Below are positions 40,012 to 49,963 of a stretch of DNA of 64,000 nucleotides, in pieces. The DNA comes from Pantoea agglomerans (GTDB lineage: Bacteria; Pseudomonadota; Gammaproteobacteria; Enterobacterales; Enterobacteriaceae): assembly GCF_021397715.1 (NCBI RefSeq), contig NZ_CP090207.1, positions 1,426,001-1,490,000 of the forward strand, written 5' to 3'. The position numbers were made by a program, and so were the translations under genes. Position 1 is the first letter of the stretch. Every line of letters begins with the position of its first letter. The notes under the pieces are model-generated. The model was not told the origin of the DNA. It searched no databases and saw only the letters and a program-made list of their open reading frames with translations.

Positions 40012-41295
40012 TTATACCGAAACCGGTTTATCCTGCGTTTTCGGGCTGCGAATCACAAACAACACCAGGAAAGCACCCAGCGCGGCGACACAGCCAGCCA
40101 GCACAAAGGCGCTGTCGAATTTGCCGGTATGCTGGACAATAAAGCCGGTGACAATCGGGCCGATGATACCGGACAGGCTGCCGACCAGATGGATAAAGCC
40201 GCTGATGCTGCCGACCCGGCTCTTGTGCACCACATCCTGAATAATCGCCCAGTAGATTGCGCCGGTAATGTAGAGGAAGAAGATCGACACCGACATCATC
40301 ATCACCGCGGGAACCACATCTTTTATCGTACCTGCCAGCGCCACACAAATTGCCGCCGCCAGCAGTGAGACCACCAGCACAATTTTACGGGACAACAACA
40401 GTTTGCCGGTGATGTTAAAGATTTTATCGGAGATCCAGCCGCCCAGCGCCAGGCCGACGAAACCGACAATCCACGGGATCATGGTGGTGATGCTCATCGA
40501 CTTGATATCCAGGCCGTGCGCCTGCACCAGATAAGCCGGAAACCAGCTCAGGAAGAAGAACAGAATGTAGTTGTAGCAGAAGAAGGCAAACGCGGTCACC
40601 AGGATGATCGGCTGACGCAGGTAGTAGCCAAACGGATGAGCGGTTTCTGACAGATCGGCCTCATCATTGGGGTTCGCCGCTTTCAGACGTTCAATTAACA
40701 GGCGCTCCTCTTCACTCACGCGTTTGCTTTTCGCCGGGTTGTCCGCAGCGAAGAACAGCCAGAAGGTCATCCATACCAGACCGATGCAGCAGACGATAAT
40801 GAATGCCGGACGCCAGCCATAGGCCAGCGCCAGATAACCGATAATCGGACCGGCTACCGCGCCACCCAGCGGCGAACCGGCGCTGAGTAATCCCATCGCG
40901 GTGGCGGCCTGTTTTTTGGGAAACCAGCCGTTGATCGCTTTGTTGGCCGAGGCACAGATAGGTCCTTCAGCCATACCGAACAGCACGCGCAGGATCAGCA
41001 GCGACCAGAAACCGGTCGCCAGCGCGGTCATGCCGCAGAAGATTGACCAGGCGCCTACCGCGACCGCCAGCACAATTTTCGGGCCAAACCGGTCAGTGGC
41101 GAGGCCACCGACGAAGTTAAACAGCGCGTAACCAAAGAAGAAGCTGCCGAAGATCATGCCGAACTGCTCAGCATTGATCGCCAGATCTTTTTCCACCAGC
41201 GGCACGGTCAGCGACAGGGCAACACGATCGAGGTAATTGATCATGTAAACCAGGAACAGCAGTAAAACGAGGGTCCAGCGCAGATTCTTGAACAT
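40012..41295 (-). CDS. MFS transporter of the anion:cation symporter (hexuronate/hexonate) family
   Basis: 427 residues from ATG 41293-41295, which has GGAG nine bases upstream; the frame continues 17 codons further without a ribosome site. Twelve membrane segments. The ACS-family motif MINYLDRVALSLTVPL and RVLFGMAEGPICASANKAINGWFP are present, as in ExuT/GudP/YdfJ transporters. It probably imports a hexonate or hexuronate for the enzymes encoded on each side. It lies 67 bases from ydfI and 81 from rspB. Confidence 0.87.
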   Translation of the reverse strand: MFKNLRWTLVLLLFLVYMINYLDRVALSLTVPLVEKDLAINAEQFGMIFGSFFFGYALFNFVGGLATDRFGPKIVLAVAVGAWSIFCGMTALATGFWSLLILRVLFGMAEGPICASANKAINGWFPKKQAATAMGLLSAGSPLGGAVAGPIIGYLALAYGWRPAFIIVCCIGLVWMTFWLFFAADNPAKSKRVSEEERLLIERLKAANPNDEADLSETAHPFGYYLRQPIILVTAFAFFCYNYILFFFLSWFPAYLVQAHGLDIKSMSITTMIPWIVGFVGLALGGWISDKIFNITGKLLLSRKIVLVVSLLAAAICVALAGTIKDVVPAVMMMSVSIFFLYITGAIYWAIIQDVVHKSRVGSISGFIHLVGSLSGIIGPIVTGFIVQHTGKFDSAFVLAGCVAALGAFLVLFVIRSPKTQDKPVSV

Positions 41296-41376
41296 ACAAA
41301 CTCCGTGATCTGTTTTCTCTTTATAATCATGCCGGCGGGTACGCACCGGCTGAGGACACCTGGTGTTCAGTGGGCA

Positions 41377-42387
41377 TTAACCCATTTGCAGGATCACTTT
41401 GCAGCAGGTGCGCGGATCTTTCTCGAACAGCGTCATGGCGCGTTCAATCTCCTGAAGTGGGAAATAGTGCGTGACCAGCTTCTCTGGCTGGATTAACCCT
41501 TTTTCCATCCATTCAATCACCTGCGGGAAGCGGTTGCTGTTAAGCCGTGAGGTAAACAGCGACAGCTCTTTGCTGGTGAGACTTTGCTGCGTAATGCTGC
41601 AGGGTTCGCCGGAAAAGCCCAGCAGACCGATACGCGCCGCCGGAGAGGCGAGGGCAGCCGCTTCGGCCAGAATGGTGGGATGGCAGGCCGCGTCGATAAT
41701 CAGCGTCGGCTGAACGCCTTCCAGCTGCGCTGCCAGCGGAACCTCGCTGTTGTTAAACAGCCGATCGGCCCCGTTCTGCTCTGCCAGTGCCAGCCGTTCC
41801 GGCAGGCGATCCACCACCATTACCTCTTTGACGTTGTAAACGCCTTTCAGCACCTGAATCGTGGTTAAGCCCATCGGACCGGCACCGTAAATCAGCGCCA
41901 CATCCTGCGGTTGCGGCTGCAAAAACGCAGTGATGTTAGCGGCGATGGTAAACGGCTCGACCAGACTCGCCAGCCGATCGGGGATGCTGTCCGGCAGGCA
42001 GAAGGCATTGCTGGCGGGGGCCAGCGCATAGTCACTGAAGCCGCCGTCGCGATGGACGCCAATCACCTGCAGTGAAGTACAGACGTTGGGGCGACCTACC
42101 GAACAGGGATAGCAGTGACCACAGCTGACCACCGGATCGACCGCCACGCGTTCACCCAGCCGGGCCGCATCGACGCCGTCGCCGACCGCATCGATCACGC
42201 CAAAAAATTCATGACCAATCACCCGCGGATATCTGGCGAACGGGTTGTGGCCGTGCCAGATATGGACGTCAGAGCCGCAGATGCTGGCATAGGCCACTTT
42301 CACCCGGACTTCACCGGCCGCCGGTTGCGGCAGCGGACGTTCAGCCAGCACCAGCTCGCCTGGTTGTTCAATTACCACACTTTTCAT
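41377..42387 (-). CDS. rspB: Zinc-type alcohol dehydrogenase RspB
   Basis: 336 residues (E. coli RspB 339) from ATG 42385-42387 preceded by TAAGGAGCG. A medium-chain dehydrogenase. Catalytic zinc residues Cys37 and His59-Glu60, structural cysteines 89, 92, 95 and 103 in CGHCYPCSVGRPNVC, and NAD loop YGAGPMGL are visible. It is related to L-gulonate/L-galactonate 5-dehydrogenases. Substrate is likely a sugar acid, from its company with RspA and the UxuB-like enzyme. It follows rspA by 10 bases. Confidence 0.92.
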   Translation of the reverse strand: MKSVVIEQPGELVLAERPLPQPAAGEVRVKVAYASICGSDVHIWHGHNPFARYPRVIGHEFFGVIDAVGDGVDAARLGERVAVDPVVSCGHCYPCSVGRPNVCTSLQVIGVHRDGGFSDYALAPASNAFCLPDSIPDRLASLVEPFTIAANITAFLQPQPQDVALIYGAGPMGLTTIQVLKGVYNVKEVMVVDRLPERLALAEQNGADRLFNNSEVPLAAQLEGVQPTLIIDAACHPTILAEAAALASPAARIGLLGFSGEPCSITQQSLTSKELSLFTSRLNSNRFPQVIEWMEKGLIQPEKLVTHYFPLQEIERAMTLFEKDPRTCCKVILQMG

Positions 42388-42397
42388 CGGGCGCTCC

Positions 42398-43612
42398 TTA
42401 CCAGTTCCACAGCGTGCCGTCTTCGAGACGGGCGACCGGCAGATAGGCGGGTTCGTAGGGATATTTCGCGGCCAGCTTCTCGTTAAATTCAATGCCCAGA
42501 CCCGGTTTGTCGCCAGGATGCATATAGCCCTGGTCAAAGGTCCAGTTAGCCTCGAACAGCTCCATCATCTGTTCAGAGAAGCCCATATACTCCTGCACGC
42601 CGAAGTTAGGCACCCAGAGATCAAAGTGCAGCGCGGCTGCCATGCAGATTGGCGAGAGATCGGACGGACCGTGTGAGCCGGTGCGTACCTGATAGAGTGA
42701 GGCGAAATCCGCAATGCGGCGCATCCCGGTAATTCCGCCCGCATGGGTAATGGTGGTGCGGATATAGTCAATCAGCTGCTCTTCAATCAGCTGCTTACAA
42801 TCCCAGATGCTGTTGAACACTTCTCCTACCGCAATTGGCGTCACGGTGTGCTGACGGATCAGGCGGAAACATTCCTGATTCTCGGCTGGCGTCGGATCTT
42901 CCATCCAGAACAGGCGGTAATCTTCCACGCTCTTACCGAAACGCGCCGCTTCAATCGGCGTCAGACGGTGGTGCATGTCATGCAGCAGATGCTCATCAAA
43001 GCCAAATTTGTCACGGATCGCCGCGAACAGTTTTGGTGTGAAATCGAGGTATTTCTCGGTTGACCAGAACTGCTCTTCCGGCCAGTTACCTTTGGTGGCG
43101 GGTTCATAGGCCAGCCCTTTACCTTTCGCCATGCCGTAGGTGGTTTTCATCCCCGGTACGCCGCACTGGGCACGGATCGCCTTGAATCCCAGCTCTTTAT
43201 GCTTCGCGTAGTCGTCCATCACTTCATCGATGGAATGGCCGGTAGTGTGGCAATAGACCATCACACCGGTGCGTGACGCGCCGCCCAGCAGCTGATAAAC
43301 CGGCATATTGGCGGCTTTGCCTTTGATATCCCACAGCGCCATATCCACCGCAGAGATGGCGGACATGGTCACCGGGCCGCGACGCCAGTAAGCGCCTTTA
43401 TAGAAGAACTGCCAGATATCTTCGATTTGATGCGCATCGCGGCCAATCAGCTGCGGGCAGACGTGATCTTTCAGATAGGACGCTACCGGTAATTCGCGGC
43501 CATTCAGCGTGGCATCGCCAATGCCGGTCAGGCCCTGATCGGTAGTGATTTTGACAGTGACAAAGTTTCTGCCTGCACAGGTTACAAATACTTCAGCGTT
43601 AACAATTTTCAT
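42398..43612 (-). CDS. rspA: RspA, mannonate dehydratase family enolase-superfamily protein
   Basis: 404 residues, the same length as and highly similar to E. coli RspA. Members dehydrate D-mannonate (or D-gluconate) to 2-keto-3-deoxygluconate, many with low activity. E. coli RspA was named for lowering homoserine-lactone-dependent rpoS signalling. Enolase-superfamily features: the capping domain [12 protein letters not shown], metal ligands in [19 protein letters not shown] and AVGEVFN, and the R-x-GSHGPSD motif. First gene of the minus-strand cluster rspA-rspB-MFS-ydfI-rspR. Confidence 0.94.
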   Translation of the reverse strand: MKIVNAEVFVTCAGRNFVTVKITTDQGLTGIGDATLNGRELPVASYLKDHVCPQLIGRDAHQIEDIWQFFYKGAYWRRGPVTMSAISAVDMALWDIKGKAANMPVYQLLGGASRTGVMVYCHTTGHSIDEVMDDYAKHKELGFKAIRAQCGVPGMKTTYGMAKGKGLAYEPATKGNWPEEQFWSTEKYLDFTPKLFAAIRDKFGFDEHLLHDMHHRLTPIEAARFGKSVEDYRLFWMEDPTPAENQECFRLIRQHTVTPIAVGEVFNSIWDCKQLIEEQLIDYIRTTITHAGGITGMRRIADFASLYQVRTGSHGPSDLSPICMAAALHFDLWVPNFGVQEYMGFSEQMMELFEANWTFDQGYMHPGDKPGLGIEFNEKLAAKYPYEPAYLPVARLEDGTLWNW

Positions 43613-43722
43613 CCCGATAGCCTTTAGTCAGCATTCAATGATGAAAAAATACGCGCTTTAATACTACCATACAAGTTGATGCGGCAGAGTTGTGAAGGCA
43701 ATCACAAAGCGTTAACGCTGGC

Positions 43723-43747
43723 AAAAAGAAAGGGGCTTTCGCCCCTT
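43723..43747 (-). terminator. Rho-independent terminator of yegS
   Basis: On the minus strand AAGGGGC-GAAA-GCCCCTT is followed by TCTTTTT, directly after the yegS stop. Confidence 0.9.
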
Positions 43748-43757
43748 GTTTGATCAA

Positions 43758-44657
43758 TCAGGCCAGCAGCGGACACTGCGGCGGCAGACGGCAACTCAGC
43801 GCACCGGCCAGCACCTCAATCACGAACTCACGTCCGGAAAGCGGCTCACCGTCAAGGTTAAAGGTCATTTCATGCGGTGAACGGATCGTCAGCGACTGCA
43901 GCTGCGTGGTGACGATGCCGGGATTGTCATCATCGCCGGTCAGCGAGTGCAGCAGCGTAGGCAGCAGCTCCTGAGCGGTGACGATGCTGACATCCAGCCG
44001 GCCATCGTTGATCAGCGCCGACGGACAGAGACGCTGTCCGCCGCCCGCCTGACGGCCATTACCAATCCCGATCACCAGCGCATCGCCCTGCCAGTGAAAG
44101 TCGGGTCCGCTGATTTCACAGGTATCGGGCTTGAGGGTATCCATCCGCATCAGGCCGTGAATAAAGTAGGAGACGCCGCCCAGAGCCGATTTCAGTTTTT
44201 CCGGCGTTTCGGTGGTGATCCGGGTGCCAAATCCGCCGGTCGCCATATTAATGAAATAGTGGGTCTGATTGACCCGCGCCAGATCGATGCTGCTGGCTTT
44301 ACCCTGAATGGCCAGCCGCAACGCGGGTTCCATCTCTTCGGGGATGCCGACGCTGGTGGCAAAATCGTTGGCGGTACCCAGCGGCAGAATGCCGAGCACC
44401 GGACGATGGGCCGCTTCAGAGGCTGCCAGCGCGGTGGCGATCTCATTGATGGTGCCGTCACCGCCGCCAGCGACCACGGTTTCTGCCTGTAGTGCAATCG
44501 CCTCTTTGACATAGCGGTCACCGTCACCTTTTTCAAAGGTCACACGTACCGCGATATCAAAACCTTCTTCACGCAGCGAGCTGATTGCGTCTCGCAGATC
44601 ATCATTGCCTGCGCCTTTTCCATTCAGAATCAGCAGCGTAAGCGATTTTTTATCCAT
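43758..44657 (-). CDS. yegS: Lipid kinase YegS
   Basis: 299 residues, as in E. coli. A diacylglycerol-kinase-fold enzyme; E. coli YegS phosphorylates phosphatidylglycerol in vitro. Conserved blocks: N-terminal LLILNGKGA, the nucleotide loop [27 protein letters not shown], and the C-terminal DGEPL. It is followed by a strong terminator and preceded by the CyaR-like small RNA gene on the same strand. Confidence 0.95.
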   Translation of the reverse strand: MDKKSLTLLILNGKGAGNDDLRDAISSLREEGFDIAVRVTFEKGDGDRYVKEAIALQAETVVAGGGDGTINEIATALAASEAAHRPVLGILPLGTANDFATSVGIPEEMEPALRLAIQGKASSIDLARVNQTHYFINMATGGFGTRITTETPEKLKSALGGVSYFIHGLMRMDTLKPDTCEISGPDFHWQGDALVIGIGNGRQAGGGQRLCPSALINDGRLDVSIVTAQELLPTLLHSLTGDDDNPGIVTTQLQSLTIRSPHEMTFNLDGEPLSGREFVIEVLAGALSCRLPPQCPLLA

Positions 44658-44734
44658 TATCTGTTCCTTGAAGATCTACAGAGTGAGAGGAGGGTTATAA
44701 CATAGCTGACCGCCGAAAATTATTGGCGATAGTG

Positions 44735-44826
44735 AGAAAAAAGAAAACCCGCACGGGGGAGCCGGGCGGGTGAATGAGGTGGTTCCAGTAATAACCTGCT
44801 GATTGTTGTTACTCGTTGGCAGCAGG
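44735..44826 (-). ncRNA. cyaR: CyaR (RyeE) small regulatory RNA
   Basis: Directly downstream of yegQ on the same strand, the E. coli location. A minus-strand TATAGT -10 box (44831-44836) puts the start near 44825. The RNA then has a 5' stem CCTGCTG/CAGCAGG, the single-stranded seed GGAACCACCTC that E. coli CyaR uses on ompX-type targets, and an intrinsic terminator ACCCGC...GCGGGT followed by TTTCTTTTTT. Length is about 88-90 bases, against 87 recalled for E. coli. A CRP-like site is centred about 40.5 bases before the start, as for CRP-activated class II promoters. Confidence 0.8.
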
Positions 44827-44857
44827 CGGGACTATAAGGCAGCGCCGCTCAGGGGTC

Positions 44858-44873
44858 TGTGATCCTGTTCTAA
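44858..44873. promoter_or_regulatory. Candidate CRP site of cyaR
   Basis: TGTGA-TCCTGT-TCTAA on the plus strand (TTAGA-N6-TCACA in the direction of cyaR) has one perfect half-site and a three-of-five second one. It is centred at about -40.5 from the predicted start, and lies just after the yegQ stop. Confidence 0.6.
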
Positions 44874-44878
44874 CTTCA

Positions 44879-46261
44879 TCAAAATGTTTCAGTTGGTAAA
44901 CGATTTGCATGAGGATCGCGCGTGTCCTGGCCGTCAGCAAAATTGCGCAGCAGCAGGCCGAAGCGCAGATCAACCTCTTCGGGTACCCGCAGCCAGACGC
45001 GGTGTCCGTCGCCGGGCGCAACATCGATCGCCTCGCCACGTGCATTCTGCAACGCATCCAGCTGACACAGCAGATTCCCGGCGGGCGTCATGATCTCCAG
45101 CTGATCGTGCAGCATGAATTTGTTTTTCACCGCCACTTCCGCCCAGTCATCCCGTCGCTCACCGGTAAATTCGCCCACGAACTGCTGACGATCGGAGACT
45201 GAAAAGCCCTGCTGATAGTTCTGGTAGCTGTCGTGGGTGTGACGACGCAGGAAACCTTCGGTATAACCGCGATGGGCCAGTCCTTCCAGCGTTTCCAGCA
45301 GCGACGGATCAAAAGGTTTTCCGGCGGCAGCATCGTCAATCGCCCGGCGATAGACCTGCGCGGTGCGGGCGCAGTAATAGTAAGATTTGGTGCGGCCTTC
45401 AATCTTCAGCGAGTGGACGCCCATCTGACTGAGACGCTCAACGTGCGCCACCGCGCGCAGATCTTTGGAGTTCATGATGTAGGTGCCGTGTTCATCTTCA
45501 AAGGCGCTCATTACCTCGCCCGGCTTCATCTTCTCTTCCAGCAGAAACACTTTGTCGGTCGGCTGCCCGACGCCGAGCGTCGGCGTGACATCCTGCACCG
45601 GGATCGGCTGATGGATACCGACGATATTGCCGACCTCATCCTGCTGGCCTTCGGCCACCTTATACTCCCAGCGGCAGGCGTTGGTGCAGGTGCCCTGATT
45701 GGGATCGCGTTTATTCATGTAACCGGAGAGCAGGCAGCGGCCGGAGTAGGCCATGCAGAGTGCGCCGTGAACAAACACCTCCAGTTCCATCTCCGGCACC
45801 TGCTGACGGATTTCGGCAATCTCTTCCAGCGACAGTTCGCGAGACAGAATCACCCGGCTCAGCCCCATCTGCTGCCAGAACTTAACCGTCGCCCAGTTAA
45901 CCGCATTGGCCTGTACCGACAGATGAATCGGCATCTGCGGAAAGGCCTCCCGCACCAGCATGATCAGGCCCGGATCGGACATAATCAGCGCATCAGGCTG
46001 CATCGCCACCACCGGGGTTAAATCACGGATAAAGGTTTTCAGCTTGGCGTTATGCGGCGCAATGTTAACCACCACATAGAACTTTTTGCCCAGCGCGTGC
46101 GCTTCATCGATCCCTTTGGCGAGGTTTTCGTGGGTAAATTCATTGTTGCGCACCCGCAGGCTGTAGCGCGGCTGGCCGGCATAGACCGCATCGGCACCAT
46201 AGGCGAAGGCGTAGCGCATGTTTTTCAGCGTGCCGGCAGGGGAAAGCAGTTCGGGTTTCAT
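44879..46261 (-). CDS. trhP: tRNA hydroxylation protein P (U32 peptidase-like YegQ/TrhP)
   Basis: 460 residues (E. coli about 453). TrhP is needed for prephenate-dependent hydroxylation of uridine 34 in tRNA (ho5U, precursor of cmo5U). U32-family signature: EVFVHGALCMAYSGRC followed by the LLSGYMNKRDPNQGTC-TNACRWEY block, giving four cysteines likely to bind an Fe-S cluster. The C-terminal part is a small beta domain. The N-terminus MKPELLSPAGTLKNMRYAFAYGADAVY is canonical. It is followed at once by cyaR. Confidence 0.95.
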   Translation of the reverse strand: MKPELLSPAGTLKNMRYAFAYGADAVYAGQPRYSLRVRNNEFTHENLAKGIDEAHALGKKFYVVVNIAPHNAKLKTFIRDLTPVVAMQPDALIMSDPGLIMLVREAFPQMPIHLSVQANAVNWATVKFWQQMGLSRVILSRELSLEEIAEIRQQVPEMELEVFVHGALCMAYSGRCLLSGYMNKRDPNQGTCTNACRWEYKVAEGQQDEVGNIVGIHQPIPVQDVTPTLGVGQPTDKVFLLEEKMKPGEVMSAFEDEHGTYIMNSKDLRAVAHVERLSQMGVHSLKIEGRTKSYYYCARTAQVYRRAIDDAAAGKPFDPSLLETLEGLAHRGYTEGFLRRHTHDSYQNYQQGFSVSDRQQFVGEFTGERRDDWAEVAVKNKFMLHDQLEIMTPAGNLLCQLDALQNARGEAIDVAPGDGHRVWLRVPEEVDLRFGLLLRNFADGQDTRDPHANRLPTETF

Positions 46262-46387
46262 CGGGTTCTCACTGATGTCAGGTCAGTATGCCGCCTCAGG
46301 CGACAGCGGCAGGGCCGGTCAGAGGCCCTGCTAAAGGTGCGGAATTGTAGGCAGTGGGAAAACGGAAGTAAATTGATCGGGATCAAA

Positions 46388-47095
46388 CTAGATCAAATGA
46401 CAAACGTCAGCTTCCCAGCGATAGCCCATACCGTAGACGGCGCGGATAAAAGGTTGTTCGCTATCAAGGCTTTCCAGCTTGCGGCGCAGATTTTTAATGT
46501 GGCTGTCGATGGTCCGATCGGTGACGACACGGTAGTCGTCATACAGATGGTTGAGCAGTTGCTCACGCGAGAACACTTTGCCTGGCTCCAGCGACAGCGT
46601 TTTCAGCAGGCGAAACTCTGCCGGGGTCAGATCCAGCGGCCGATCGCGCCAGCTGGCCACAAAGCGGCCTTCATCTATCGTCAGCAGCGAGCTGTTCGGC
46701 ACCTCTTCGGCACTGCGTTTCACCCGGCGCAGAATGGTTTTCACCCGCGCCACCACTTCACGCGGGCTGAACGGCTTGCAGATATAGTCATCTGCGCCGA
46801 TCTCCAGCCCCAGCAGCCGATCGATCTCTTCGGTGCGGGCGGTGACCATAATAATCGGCAGTTCCGAGTGGCGACGGATCTCGCGACACAGCGTCAGCCC
46901 GTCGGTGCCGGGCAGCATCAAATCCAGCAGCATCAGGTCGGGCGGCGACTGGCGTACATAGTCCAGCACCGCATTGCCATCGGCAATATGGTGGGTGCGG
47001 TAATTGGAGGCGTGCAGATAGTCGATCATCAGCTGCGCCAGTTTTGGTTCATCTTCGACCACCAGAATTAACGGGTCGTGGTTTGGCTGGCTCAT
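46388..47095 (-). CDS. baeR: Response regulator BaeR
   Basis: 235 residues. The N-terminal receiver domain has acidic pocket EDE (residues 14-16), phospho-acceptor Asp58 in LLDLMLPG and the switch lysine in CKPFSPRE. The C-terminal OmpR-type winged helix ends in [15 protein letters not shown]. It activates mdtABC and envelope-stress genes in response to indole, flavonoids, tannin and other toxic compounds. Last gene of mdtABCD-baeSR, six bases after baeS. Confidence 0.96.
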   Translation of the reverse strand: MSQPNHDPLILVVEDEPKLAQLMIDYLHASNYRTHHIADGNAVLDYVRQSPPDLMLLDLMLPGTDGLTLCREIRRHSELPIIMVTARTEEIDRLLGLEIGADDYICKPFSPREVVARVKTILRRVKRSAEEVPNSSLLTIDEGRFVASWRDRPLDLTPAEFRLLKTLSLEPGKVFSREQLLNHLYDDYRVVTDRTIDSHIKNLRRKLESLDSEQPFIRAVYGMGYRWEADVCHLI

Positions 47096-47101
47096 AAGCA
47101 G

Positions 47102-48490
47102 TTACACAGAGGGAACGTAGCGCAAGTGTAGCGCGATTTTCAGTCCACCTAAATCAGAGTGCTCTGCAGAGATGTCACCACCGTGCGCATCAACGATGTT
47201 TTTACAGATCGCGAGGCCGAGTCCCGACCCGCCGCTGGCCCGGTTACGCGAGCCTTCGGTACGGAAAAAGCGTTCGAAAATCTGCGCCTGATGTTCGCCG
47301 TCGACGCCGGGCGCACTGTCTTCCAGATCGATGCGCCAGTAAGGCGCTTCATACCACAATTTCACCTCGACCCGGCCTCCGCTGTCGGTATAGCGCAGGC
47401 TGTTTTCCAGCAGGTTGGTGAACAGCTGCATCAGGCGATCGGGATCGCCAAAGAATGGCGCTTCATCCGGCAGGTTGAGTTTCAGGGTTAAACCATAGGC
47501 GCGGTAGCGTTCAGCAAAGCTGCCGGCGGTCACCTCCAGCAACTGCACCAGATCGGTCGCCTGCTTGCGGTAGGCGAGGGCGCCCTCATCCGACAGGGAA
47601 AGCTGATGCAGATCGTCCACCAGCTTGGTCAGCACCACCACTTCACTCTGCAGCGAGGCGATTGCCTCCGGCGTGATTTTACGCACGCCATCCTGCATCG
47701 CCTCCAGCTCGCCGCGCAGAATGGCCAGCGGGGTACGCAACTCGTGGGAGATGTCCGCCATAAAGGCGCGGCGCATGCTTTCGTTTTTTTCCAGCGAGCT
47801 GGCCAGCAGGTTAAAGTCACCGGCCAGCTGACCCAGTTCATCCTGACTGCCAACCTCTACCCGGGTTGCAAAATTACCGGCCGCCAGATGATGGGTGCCG
47901 TCAACCAGCCGTTTGACCGGTGCCAACAGGCCGCGCGCCATCAGCCAGGTCACCAGCGCCGCCAGCAGCGTGGAGAGCGCGACGATATACCAGCTGGTGC
48001 GCCGCTGCTGTTGATCAAAATTAATGTCGGTGCTGCGCGTCAGCCGCTCCGGCGGCGAGCCGATCACCCAGCCAACCACTTTACCGTTGCTGGTGGTGAT
48101 ATTACGTCGCGATCCTTCGGGCGGCACCGGCGAGCGCGGGCCGACCATCACTTTATATTGCTGGTCGAGGATCCAGAACTGGGTGCGCCAGCCGTGGGGC
48201 GGCAGCTGATTATTGCTGTCGGGATTCTGCTCCAGCGACCGCAGAATATTAAACACCAGCCGATCGTTATGGCGCAGAAAATCCCAGTTACCGTGCTGCT
48301 CATACTGATCGGCCAGCGCGTCACTCAGCAGGCTTAACCGTTGTTCGTTGCCACGCTTGATGTAATCGACAAAGCCATGTTCAAAGCTGAGGCGGACGCC
48401 CCAGTGCATGGTGATCAAGACCAGCATGCAGGTCGAGAAAATCGCCATAAACAGCTTGGCGCCAATGCCGATGCGCAGGTTAACCTTCAT
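47102..48490 (-). CDS. baeS: Sensor histidine kinase BaeS
   Basis: 462 residues (E. coli 467). Two membrane helices (about 12-32 and 168-186) flank a periplasmic sensor. A HAMP domain follows, then the H-box [12 protein letters not shown] with His249, the N-box [11 protein letters not shown] and the G-box [10 protein letters not shown]. It phosphorylates BaeR. It overlaps mdtD by four bases (ATGA-type) and precedes baeR by six. Confidence 0.96.
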   Translation of the reverse strand: MKVNLRIGIGAKLFMAIFSTCMLVLITMHWGVRLSFEHGFVDYIKRGNEQRLSLLSDALADQYEQHGNWDFLRHNDRLVFNILRSLEQNPDSNNQLPPHGWRTQFWILDQQYKVMVGPRSPVPPEGSRRNITTSNGKVVGWVIGSPPERLTRSTDINFDQQQRRTSWYIVALSTLLAALVTWLMARGLLAPVKRLVDGTHHLAAGNFATRVEVGSQDELGQLAGDFNLLASSLEKNESMRRAFMADISHELRTPLAILRGELEAMQDGVRKITPEAIASLQSEVVVLTKLVDDLHQLSLSDEGALAYRKQATDLVQLLEVTAGSFAERYRAYGLTLKLNLPDEAPFFGDPDRLMQLFTNLLENSLRYTDSGGRVEVKLWYEAPYWRIDLEDSAPGVDGEHQAQIFERFFRTEGSRNRASGGSGLGLAICKNIVDAHGGDISAEHSDLGGLKIALHLRYVPSV

Positions 48491-49893
48491 GACTTTCTCC
48501 GGCGTCGTAAGTCGACGTTTTTACTCACCTGCTGCGGCACGCGCCAGAACACCAGCGCCGGCAGGATAATAATCAGGGACATGCACAAATAGGCATAAAT
48601 AAACATCTGATGTTCCGCACTGCTGTCGCTGGCAGCATCCTGAGCAAAGGCACCCAGCAGCAGGCCAGCCAGCGTCACGCCGATACTCATCGACAGCTGC
48701 ATAATCATCGACAGCAGGCTATTGCCGCTGGAGGCGAGTTCATCGGGCAGCTCTTTCAGCGTCAAAGTATTCATTGAAGAGAAGCGGATAGCGTTGACCA
48801 TGCCCTGCAGAAATAGCACCAGCGGCAGCAGCCAGACCCAGCCCAGAATCGCCACCAGCGGGAACAGCAGCACCACCAGAGCCAGCGCAATCGTCGATAC
48901 CACCAGCACGTTGCGATAGCCAAACAGGTTCACGATGCGCACCACGATGCGCTTCATTCCCATATTGCCCAGCACCATCGGGATCATCATCAGCCCGGCG
49001 TGAAACGGGCTGTAGCCCATGCCGACCTGCAGAAAAATCGGCGTCATAAAGGGCAGCATGCCGCTGCCGATGCGGCCGGTAAAACTGCCGAGCAGGCCAA
49101 TCGAGTAGATGCGGTTATCAAACAGCTTCAGGCTGAACAGCGCATTGTCATTGCTGCGCGCGTGCATCAGATAGAACAGCAGTGAGAACATCCCGACCAG
49201 GATCATCGCGCCGAGCAGTAACGGCGAGCCGCCGCTGCTGCGCTGACCATCCAGCGCCAGAGTTAAGGTCGCCATACCCACCGCCAGCAGGATAAAGCCG
49301 CTGAAGTCAAACCGGCGGGTTTGCATCGCATAGTTCGGCATCAGCATCAGGGTCGCGACGGCACCGGCAATGCCGACCGGAATGTTGATCAGGAAGATCC
49401 AGTGCCAGCTGGCGTACTCCACCAGCACGCCGCCCAGCGCCGGCCCCAGCAGCGGGCCGATCTGACCCGGCAGCGTCACAAAGGTCATTGCCGACATATA
49501 CTGTTCGCGCGGCACGATTTTCATCACCGTCAGGCGCCCGACCGGCACCATCATCGCGCCGCCAATGCCCTGAACCACCCGCGACATCACCAGCTGATCA
49601 AGCGTGGTGGAGAGGGCACACAGCAGTGAGCCGAGGCTGAACAACACAATGGCGCTGAAGAAAATATTGCGCACCCCGAAGCGGTCGGCCAGCCAGCCGC
49701 TGACCGGCAGCATCACCGCCACCGTCAGCACGTAACAGACAATCACCGAGTGCATATGCAGCGGACTGACGCCCAGATCGTGCGCCATCGCCGGAATGGC
49801 GGTGTTCACAATGGTGGTATCCAGCGTCTGCATAAAGAAGCCGATCGCCACTATCCATAATTGCCAGCGGACATTTGCGCTCTGTGTGTTCAT
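48487..49893 (-). CDS. mdtD: MFS (DHA2 family) transporter MdtD
   Basis: 468 residues (E. coli 471) with about 14 membrane segments. DHA2-family motifs: [19 protein letters not shown] in helix 1, [12 protein letters not shown] in the first cytoplasmic loop and [20 protein letters not shown] in helix 5. A putative drug or metabolite exporter; in E. coli, deletion does not affect MdtABC resistance, and a citrate-export role has been suggested. It lies between mdtC and baeS within the operon. Confidence 0.94.
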   Translation of the reverse strand: MNTQSANVRWQLWIVAIGFFMQTLDTTIVNTAIPAMAHDLGVSPLHMHSVIVCYVLTVAVMLPVSGWLADRFGVRNIFFSAIVLFSLGSLLCALSTTLDQLVMSRVVQGIGGAMMVPVGRLTVMKIVPREQYMSAMTFVTLPGQIGPLLGPALGGVLVEYASWHWIFLINIPVGIAGAVATLMLMPNYAMQTRRFDFSGFILLAVGMATLTLALDGQRSSGGSPLLLGAMILVGMFSLLFYLMHARSNDNALFSLKLFDNRIYSIGLLGSFTGRIGSGMLPFMTPIFLQVGMGYSPFHAGLMMIPMVLGNMGMKRIVVRIVNLFGYRNVLVVSTIALALVVLLFPLVAILGWVWLLPLVLFLQGMVNAIRFSSMNTLTLKELPDELASSGNSLLSMIMQLSMSIGVTLAGLLLGAFAQDAASDSSAEHQMFIYAYLCMSLIIILPALVFWRVPQQVSKNVDLRRRRKS

Positions 49894-49963
49894 CGTTCAG
49901 CCCCGAAAATCACGTCACTTCGCTCTCTTCACCCCGCGCGACGCTGCTGCGTCGCACACCCTG

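Noticed and set aside
46052-47071. 339-codon plus-strand frame over yegQ/baeR
   Set aside because: Antisense to baeR and yegQ; composition typical of reverse-strand shadow frames in GC-rich DNA.
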